DNA of 64,000 bases, taken from positions 28,179,311-28,243,310 of the forward strand of contig OX637403.1 in the NCBI GenBank assembly GCA_951799425.1. The letters run 5' to 3'. A program made the position numbers and the translations under genes. How positions within the stretch are numbered: position 1 is the stretch's first letter; every line of letters starts with the position of its first letter. Shown piece by piece: positions 57,124 through 64,000 of this stretch. This DNA is from Ilex aquifolium. Its lineage: Eukaryota; Streptophyta; Magnoliopsida; Aquifoliales; Aquifoliaceae. The notes beneath the pieces are model-generated. The model saw nothing but the letters and a program-made list of their open reading frames with translations, did not search any database and had not been told where the DNA came from.

Positions 57124-60100
57124 ACAACACTAGGGCTATGAGGGATTAAGAAATAAAACACATTCAAACTAAAATAATTTATGTTACTAACATAGGACTA
57201 CTCAATGGTATTTAAATTCAAAATGATTATAAAACTAAAAACGTGTCACTCTTCGAGAGTCCTCAACTTTTACTTAATATTTAATTGCAATAGACTTCAT
57301 TTGGCTTTAATATAAGCCACAAAAACTCATTATTCAAGCCAACTAAATTGTAAAGAATTGTCAAATCTTGTGATATATCATATATGTGATACACGTCCAA
57401 ATGAACACCTTTGAATGATTACCCATCTATATGATTCACGTTTCTAAACAACCCACCTCATTAAGTATTTGGCGAATGTATTCACCGTAGAGATAACAAG
57501 TATCCAACAATGATAAATATTTTATTAATTATTCGATACGTGCGAAAGTATCAAATAGAGATACGTCACCCCGATCGAAGTATCCATGCTTCATAGGCTA
57601 TTAGTAAGTGCAGCTTTTAACTTGACATAATTAATGTAATCTACAATGAAAGTGAGATAAAGAGATATGAGTGTGGTTCTTCCATTCGAAGAAAGAAACG
57701 AAATGAAAAAGATCCAACCAAAGAAGAAGAGGGAAGATAAGTAGTCCACTAAGGATGTAGTCCTTGCTTCCATGTAATGACTGAAATGATGTCTGTAAAA
57801 GTTTCTGCAGACCAAGGCACCCAGAATTTGCCTCAAAAGCTGATTTGACCCAAAGAGCATCAATATTTTGAGTTTCCTTTCAAACCTATTAAAGTTTTCC
57901 ACTATACAATTTCATGGAACCAAAATGTGAAGTCCAATCTATTAAACACCTAAAGTATAGAACCTCTTAGATCTCTGAGCACCTCACCTATGCTCATTTG
58001 GTCTGAAATTGCCCAAAGAAAAAACCACTCAAGTATGAGCAACGATTCCAATCGGATCAAATATAAACCACTCCAGAAATATCAAGCTGAGAATACCAAT
58101 ACTAACCCCATCAGATGCAGAAATTATTGAATGAAGATTTTGTATAGAGTCAGCACTTTCAATTTTCACAATCACATGAATATCTGCATTGCAGCCTGCA
58201 GAAGAAGGTTTTAAAAGTTGGTGAAGAGAACTGCAAAAATGAGACAATTAAACTATGTTAGACATAAGGAATCCTATGAAAATGGAGTGACATTCTTTAC
58301 TTTTGAGGTAATCTTTCAACTCATGGACCACTTTTGCATCCTTCACAAAAGAAACAGCATAGAAATCAACTTGGTTGTCCACCCCAAACTTGATATCTTC
58401 CCAATCTTTGTCTGTTGAAAAGACACAGGTGCAGTCAGAAGATTGGATATTGGATACTCTTCTTAGAAAACAAACACGACTGAAATAGATTAACAAAAGG
58501 AAATAAGATCAACAAAAATTAACTCATATCAAAAGAGTTTTGACATGCAAGCTAATTGACCTGTTATCGAAGGTAGAGTTGCACTTTTCCCACGCACGTT
58601 TAAATGTCGCCTTGATTTCAGTTCTCCGCCATCAATTACTTCGCATTTGACTAAATCCTTTGTCTTTGCTTTCACAGCTAATGACATCATTCCACCTAAC
58701 ACAGAGTAATAACAATAAATTCTGACATACAAATCTACAGCTAAGCTGTGGCTATTCACATTTGTTTAAGGATGTGACTTTTATGAAGCATTTACTTAAC
58801 GAAAGAAGAAAAAATTGAAAACTGATTCTATTAACCTTAAAAAATTATCACAAAGGAATCGGGTGCATTGCTTGGTGCAATGATTAAATGCTCAGGGCCA
58901 AGTGAAACAAGGCGTTTCAAGTCTGAAAGCAGCCAATATGTGCACAAATATTGAAAATGTTGGTCTCTAGTCTAACACCCCCCAAACCCCCTCACCCAAG
59001 GGGCACTTTGCATGAGTAGGGCCAAGACTGTATAATGGCCTTTAAAGGGATCAACAAGCAGTCTTCTGATCCAATCAATGGAAAGAATCCACCATTCTAT
59101 AAATCAAAAAAGGCTAAGACGACCAAGGTCTATAGAGACTTTATTTGGTTCAAATATATGAATACACAATTCAAGTATTCAGTACATCTTCTAAATGGCA
59201 TAAGTTTACGATGGTCTGCAGCTGCCAATAAGCAAGCTCACACGAAAGACACTCTTAAAAGTTAGCAAATGAGTATAAAATACAACCCCCCCCCCCCCCC
59301 CCCCATTTATCTGAATCCAAGTAAGAAATCAATCATTTATAAAAATCCCATTTCAACTCCTAGGTTGTGAAACAAATTAATTTCCCACCATAGTTGCGCA
59401 ACACTTCCTCCTATCACAAAAGACAATAAGCTAAGCATGAGTTTACAAAGGCCCACTCATCTCCACTGAGAGGCATCCTTACTTACCATCCACCAGGAGT
59501 ATGTCACCAACCTCCACATCATTGACAAAGTCATCATAATTTACACTAACAGTGTTCTCTGTGCTGACTCCTCTTCTAATGGTAAAATTGAACTCTTGTC
59601 CCTCCTTAAGGAGGATTGGTTGAGGCACATCTCCACTTCTGACCTCAGGTCCCTGTCGAAAAATTATGAAAGCATCAATCACTAATCAGAAGATACAAAG
59701 GCTAGAAATCCCTTTTCTTGATTATTTTTCACTAATTTTAGAAAATAAATAAGATACAAATTCCAGAAAAAGATTCAACATTATAGTATTAAACATCCAT
59801 CAACAAGTAACATACCTTAGTGTCCAACATTATGGCCACAACTTTGTCCTCAAATTGAGCATTGTATTCCTTCACCAGATCAATGGTTTTCTGGTGCGAT
59901 GCATGGTCCCCATGGGACATATTTAAACGTGCCACATTCATTCCATCTTCTGCCAGTTTCCATATCATTTCACGTGAGCTTGTGGACGGTCCAATCGTAC
60001 ACACAATTTTTGTTTTTCTTCGAGAATTTAAACTTAAACTTGCCTGCCCCAGACTGTAGTCACTAGAATGAGGCTCAAAAGAAGAGTTCAACTTGTCCTG

Positions 60101-61185
60101 AAAAAGGTAGTAAGGATTTTGGGATTAAATTTAGAGAGTAAAAATGATGTTATTAACAAATTATTGGCATATACACTATTGTGTGCATGCATACTGTCTT
60201 TATTTAGGGTAATGCCGAGTGTCCAAGCTCCAAGCAATAGGCCACCTCACCCTTATGCCTGAACTAAAATACTCCATTGCTATATGGACCTTTCGTATTA
60301 CTAGAGGAATGCTCAAAGTGAAGGGGGCCATATGAAGTCCAATTACAATCCACACCAAACGGATAGAAAAGGGAACTGCAGGCTTTTAGTACTAAAATAG
60401 AATCATCTGTGTTTAACACTGCAGTAAGAAATTTATAGAATTTCCAAAATTATCCCACTTCTCGCCAAATAAACAAAAGTAAATTTTATATTCTGGATGA
60501 ATAAATAATGTCCAAATAACATTTAAATCACCTCTACTAGTGATAAGTATATATAAAAATTTCTCCTTTTCATTACAACTATGAAACTAGTTCCTGCATT
60601 ATTAATTTGGATACTCTGAAATCCCAGAAATTTCTACTTCCAAAGCCGGAAAAAATTAGCAGTGGAAGTCCAATCCACACATATATACACTTTACATACA
60701 AGCATGCAAAATTTATATATACGTGTTTACAAGGAGGGGGGAATACAAAGCAACTGGAAAAGAAAACCAGCAGAACTCCGTTCTCAACACTTAAATCTCA
60801 GCAAAACACATAGCAATAATTTTATGCCAATAAAAAATTACACATACAAGCATACGAATATATGCATGCAAATCACAAAAACAAATATAAAAAACATATA
60901 GAATTTCAGAAGAATGTCGGTAATGAGGCCTGACGAATAAAGAGCAAGGGAAAGACTTACAGAAATCAAAGGACCGTTTGGGGACGAAAGATTAGCTTCT
61001 TCACTCTGCTGAGCAACGTTCATCGATTTAACGGCAAATACTTCTCTCCGGAAGTAGCTTTTCCTGTCTCGCGGCTCATAGAAGAAGAGCCCATTCACTT
61101 TACTCACCGAGGCAACGCGGTCGTAGACCATTGTAGTATCGGATTTGAACAGCGACATTCCAGTCGATAAATTAATCGTTGCCAT
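50830..61185 (-). CDS. PKP3: Plastid pyruvate kinase, PKP3-like (beta subunit)
   Basis: Converts PEP and ADP to pyruvate and ATP in plastids, feeding fatty-acid synthesis. Twelve exons (high to low): 61185–60961, 60097–59816, 59652–59487, 58695–58561, 58411–58301, 58195–58107, 56706–56644, 55265–55090, 52837–52735, 52494–52346, 51143–51035, 50943–50830; all phases agree, giving 573 aa. Residues 1 to about 75 look like a transit peptide. The kinase starts [20 protein letters not shown]. The B domain includes [15 protein letters not shown], and the barrel holds [21 protein letters not shown] and [11 protein letters not shown]…[10 protein letters not shown]. The C domain ends [12 protein letters not shown]…[26 protein letters not shown] and [11 protein letters not shown] favour PKP3 (beta-2) over PKP2. 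Introns contain an hAT MITE, a retroposon tail and two long C runs. Confidence 0.95.
51370..51480. repeat. Retroposon tail (RTE/SINE-like) in pyruvate kinase intron 10
   Basis: ACTCAACTCAACTCAACTCAACAAAGC followed by TTTTTGGGGTCGGCTACATG, then TTTCGCCATTGTGCTCTA, the common 3' end of plant RTE-type LINE/SINE copies. Related to 10293–10360. Confidence 0.5.
54264..54284. repeat. C(21) homopolymer in pyruvate kinase intron 8
   Basis: Twenty-one C on the plus strand, so a G run in the pre-mRNA, followed by an A run. Confidence 0.9.
55540..56131. mobile_element. hAT-type MITE, GTGTCGTGT family, copy 4
   Basis: 592 bases, ends TATGGGTAACAATTTTC … ACAATTGTTACCCCTA, with internal GACATGACATGACAGG and ACCCAAACACGACC. 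Diverged; the 8-bp flanks are not clearly matched. It lies in pyruvate kinase intron 7. Confidence 0.65.
56985..57605. repeat. Possible MITE with GATACGAATA-type ends in pyruvate kinase intron 6
   Basis: Left part GGTATTACGATACGAATATG and right part GAAGTATCCATGCTTCATA (complement TATGAAGCATGGATACTTC) look like the two ends of a common plant repeat. An (AT)n run lies at 57092–57119. Boundaries are unsure. Confidence 0.3.
59286..59304. repeat. C(19) homopolymer in pyruvate kinase intron 3
   Basis: Nineteen C on the plus strand, a G run in the transcript. Confidence 0.9.
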
Positions 61186-61476
61186 TGAGGAGCAGCCAAG
61201 ATACACAAAACAGAGAGAGAGAGAGGGTGGAAAAGGTAGAATGATACTTGTATTGGCAGAGAAAAGGACAGCAAAGGGAGGAACTCCTGAGGGGAACAAA
61301 TGGACACAGTAGAGAGAGAAACAGAGAAATAAGGCAGTGGTCAGAGATGTGTGTGTGTGTGTGTGTGTGTGGAGGGGGGGGAGGGAGAGTGACAGGAAGC
61401 AGGCTTTGCTGATTGAGCGTATTGTTTTGTGGTTAAGCTACGAGAGAGAAATAGTTTAGGGTAACGACACGAGGAG
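61186..61476 (-). promoter_or_regulatory. Leader and promoter region of pyruvate kinase
   Basis: In the gene's orientation the leader is pyrimidine-rich (CT runs complementary to 61220–61232). A GT microsatellite (61348–61371) and a G-rich stretch lie just upstream. No clear TATA box. CT-rich leaders are common in plastid-enzyme genes. Confidence 0.4.
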
Positions 61477-61493
61477 GAGCGTGAGTTTCGTTA

Positions 61494-61649
61494 TTTTATT
61501 TTATTTTTTAGTTTAATGTGTTAATTTTCAATTCAATTAAAATCAGGTCATTTAGATATTAATAAATATTTATAATTTAATTTTAAAAATTTATTAAAAT
61601 TCGGAATTATTTATAATTTATCTTTATTATCGCCACCTAGCTTTAGATT
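61494..61649 (-). mobile_element. Short retroposed insertion with a 17-bp target duplication
   Basis: GAGCGTGAGTTTCGTTA occurs exactly at 61477–61493 and 61650–61666. The 156 bases between begin with TTTTATTTTATTTTTT, i.e. an A-rich tail in minus orientation. Perfect long direct repeats plus an A-rich tail are marks of LINE-type priming, so this is probably a SINE or truncated LINE piece. Confidence 0.6.
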
Positions 61650-61666
61650 GAGCGTGAGTTTCGTTA

Positions 61667-62092
61667 AACAAGAGAGAGAGAGTACAGCATCCGGACAGTT
61701 GGACTGGACCGCTTCCTACTCTCCGTTATGTGCTAGCCGGGAGAACAATTTATACTCTCACCTTGCCCGCGTGTCTTGCAGATTGTGCTTGAATAATTTT
61801 GTTAGTGAAAAGGTAATATTGATTGACAATATTAGTTGTTTTGCTATTTTTATAGATGGGTATTCTCGTATAATAACATTTTTATTTTTTATTTAATATT
61901 GTTAAATAATTGTCCATTAAATAATTAAATGTACGATGCTCAAGTAAGTGATAAAATATTCATTACAACAGTGATACCATTATCATGTAATATCATCAAC
62001 TAATAATATATAAATAAATGAGAAAATAGACTCTACACAAACTAATAAGTATCCATCCATATAAGCTAGTAACTACTCATTCTCCTTTCATA
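61667..62092. other. Intergenic
   Basis: No gene or named repeat is recognised. Confidence 0.4.
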
Positions 62093-63675
62093 TCTATATA
62101 ATAAAGTAGTTAGTTTGGTTTGTCTTGAGTTTTTCTCGGCTCAGATTATTTCAAGACTTTTGATCAAACGGTCCTCATACCAAATTTTTCTAACACTCAT
62201 ATCTCTCATCTAACTCTCTTCTCTTATCTCATACTAACTAATACAGACTCCTATCTCCCTTTTAACTTTATCTTCCTATCTCATACAATAACTCTTTTTC
62301 CCTCTCTCTCCTCTCTCTTTTTCTCTCTCTGATACACTATCCCTCCTCTTTTCCATTTTTAAATGATCAGCAACCCATCAAATTAAACAATTCAGCAACC
62401 CATTTTTACTTATCCACCAACCCAGCAACTCACAGCAACCCATCTCTTCCATTCTCTCTTCCATTTTTAAAATACTAGCAACTCATCTCTTCCATTTTCC
62501 CACCAACTCTCACCCGGCACCTTTCTCTCTCTTCCTTATCTCTCCTCCTTATCTCTCTCTCTCTCTTCCTTATCTCTCATCTAAATTTCTCTCTCATTTT
62601 AAAAAATAAACTATTTTCCCTTATCTCTAACTTTTTTCCTCCACTGCAATACATACCACACCGAAGTAACACATTTTCCCTTCCTCTCTATCTCTACCTT
62701 ACGCCTCCAATACACACTGAACAACCCCTACAAAAATACACCCCGAGATTTTAAAAACAAAAATACACCCCTACAAAAGAAAAAGTTGGGTAAAATACCA
62801 AAAAATAAAAAACCTTTTACTTAAGGTCATTTGTACATAACTTCCTCGTAATTTTTAATTGTTGACTGTTGTACTAAACTCCCATGAACTTAAAAATAAA
62901 GTGCCACAATGGAGGTTTGTTACAGAATTTGTAAAAATACAAAAATACCCTCATTTAGCCACTTAATTTTTGTTCCAATATTCTTCTCTCTCCCTACCTT
63001 TCCCTCTCCTGTCTGCCCACAACTAGCATACACTAGCACCTTGTCATCCTTCTCTGAATCCTCCAAAACCATCCATTGTCACAACCCCATAGAATTTTGA
63101 AGTAAAAATTGGAGTTGAGTCCTTCTTAAGGGACTTATAATGAGCTTAATCTGCTAAGGAAACTTATTTTGGAATAAGTCCGTTTTTAATCTTACTAATA
63201 AATAGTTAAGTCCACTATTTTTCTAAAACTCCAAAATGCCCTTCTAATGACTTAAAAAACAATCTTCAACATTAAATTAATTTCCTAAATAGTCATCCTT
63301 AATTCACACTTAATGGAAGATTTTTTTCCATAAAATCTAAAATTTAAATTTAACATTACTACATCTCTCTCTCTCACATATTTTTTTCTTGCTGAAAAGA
63401 CTATGATTAATTTAATATTGAATGTTACTATGCATGTTACTATTTTTTTTTCATATTACTATTTTTTTGATTAGTATGTTACTATTAATATTGAATGTTA
63501 CTATTTTTTCCGAAATATCAATATTTAATGTTACTTTTTTTTGTTGACCATGTTACTACTGTTATTTTTTTCAAATATTAATATTCAATGTTACTATTTT
63601 TTTGTGTTTGAATGTTACTATTTGTTATTTTTAATATTACTATATATATGAAGGAGAGAGAAATAAATAGTTTTA
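62093..63675 (+). mobile_element. Helitron-type 5' terminus and following C/T-rich DNA
   Basis: TCTATATAATAAAGTAGTTAG starts at 62093 after an A, followed by GTTTTTCTCGGCTCAGAT, as in 63676. No 3' hairpin with CTRR was found before 63675, so the end is unknown. The body is rich in TCTCTC and contains no gene. Confidence 0.5.
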
Positions 63676-64000
63676 TCTATATAATAAAGTAGTTATATAT
63701 CTTTGTTTTTAGTTTTTCGCGGCTCAGATCACTTGACTATTATTGATCTGACGGTCCACATGCGAATTTTTTTTAAGACTCCTATCTCTCATCTAACTCT
63801 CCCTTTTTATCTCTTACTAACTGATACAACTTTCTCTCCCTAATTGGACTTTCATTTTTTTTACAACTTTAAGACTCTTATCTCTCAGATAACTCTTTCT
63901 CTATCTCATACTCTCTCTCCTATCTCTCATATGTTTTAAACACATACTCTCTCATATCTCATATAACTCTCTTGGATTTAATAACAAAATATAGGTTCAT
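63676..64000 (+). mobile_element. Helitron-type 5' terminus, second copy, runs off the window
   Basis: TCTATATAATAAAGTAGTTA, then TTTTCGCGGCTCAGATCAC and TCTGACGGTCCACATG; clearly related to 62093 (GATCAAACGGTCCTCAT) for about 200 bases. Confidence 0.55.

Noticed and set aside
61648-61896. 82-residue plus-strand frame
   Set aside because: Starts in the duplicated target site beside a retroposed fragment and has no recognisable domain.

Overview
The window is nuclear DNA of a flowering plant, most likely a eudicot. Genes have many GT–AG introns, intergenic DNA is AT-rich, and transposons are of plant types (Copia, gag-only LTR elements, hAT MITEs, a Helitron). I cannot name the species. No operons, CRISPR arrays or bacterial features are present.

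Four host genes look intact. A cytosolic sulfotransferase (2749–3753, +) has no intron and is preceded by an overlapping poly-proline upstream ORF. Plastid threonine deaminase (4312–12723, −, 9 exons, 610 aa) makes the first committed step to isoleucine. An NPF7.3/NRT1.5-type transporter (45017–49479, +, 5 exons, 597 aa) belongs to root xylem loading of nitrate/potassium. A plastid pyruvate kinase most like the PKP3 type (50830–61185, −, 12 exons, 573 aa) makes pyruvate and ATP in plastids. The exon chains of the three spliced genes keep frame throughout. The genes are not functionally clustered, although threonine deaminase and pyruvate kinase both supply plastid carbon metabolism. SOT/TD and NPF7.3/PK are each arranged tail to tail.

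Three host-gene relics are visible: an aspartic-protease exon at the left edge (2–52), a duplicated, intron-bearing pseudogene of glycine decarboxylase H protein (about 430–1979), and a decayed BAHD acyltransferase (18564–about 19700, −).

The middle (about 13–44 kb) is a transposon landscape. It holds a gag-only LTR retrotransposon of TR-GAG type on the minus strand (14387–18528), a young whole-looking Tork/Tnt1-like Copia element (20626–25823), and a second TR-GAG element (34907–38225) inserted into an hAT-type MITE. Further hAT MITEs with recognisable 8-bp target duplications, one carrying telomere-like repeats, a fold-back MITE, an A+T-rich MITE family hit by an hAT MITE, a complete non-autonomous Helitron (41851–42586) and SINE-like pieces fill much of the rest. 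The right end (62–64 kb) contains two further Helitron-type 5' termini and C/T-rich DNA.

The observations most worth following are the paired TR-GAG elements that share ends and primer site and carry separate tandem arrays, the nested hAT/TR-GAG insertion, the Helitron with a (CCR)n body, the overlapping uORF at the sulfotransferase, and changed residues at conserved sites in threonine deaminase and the sulfotransferase.
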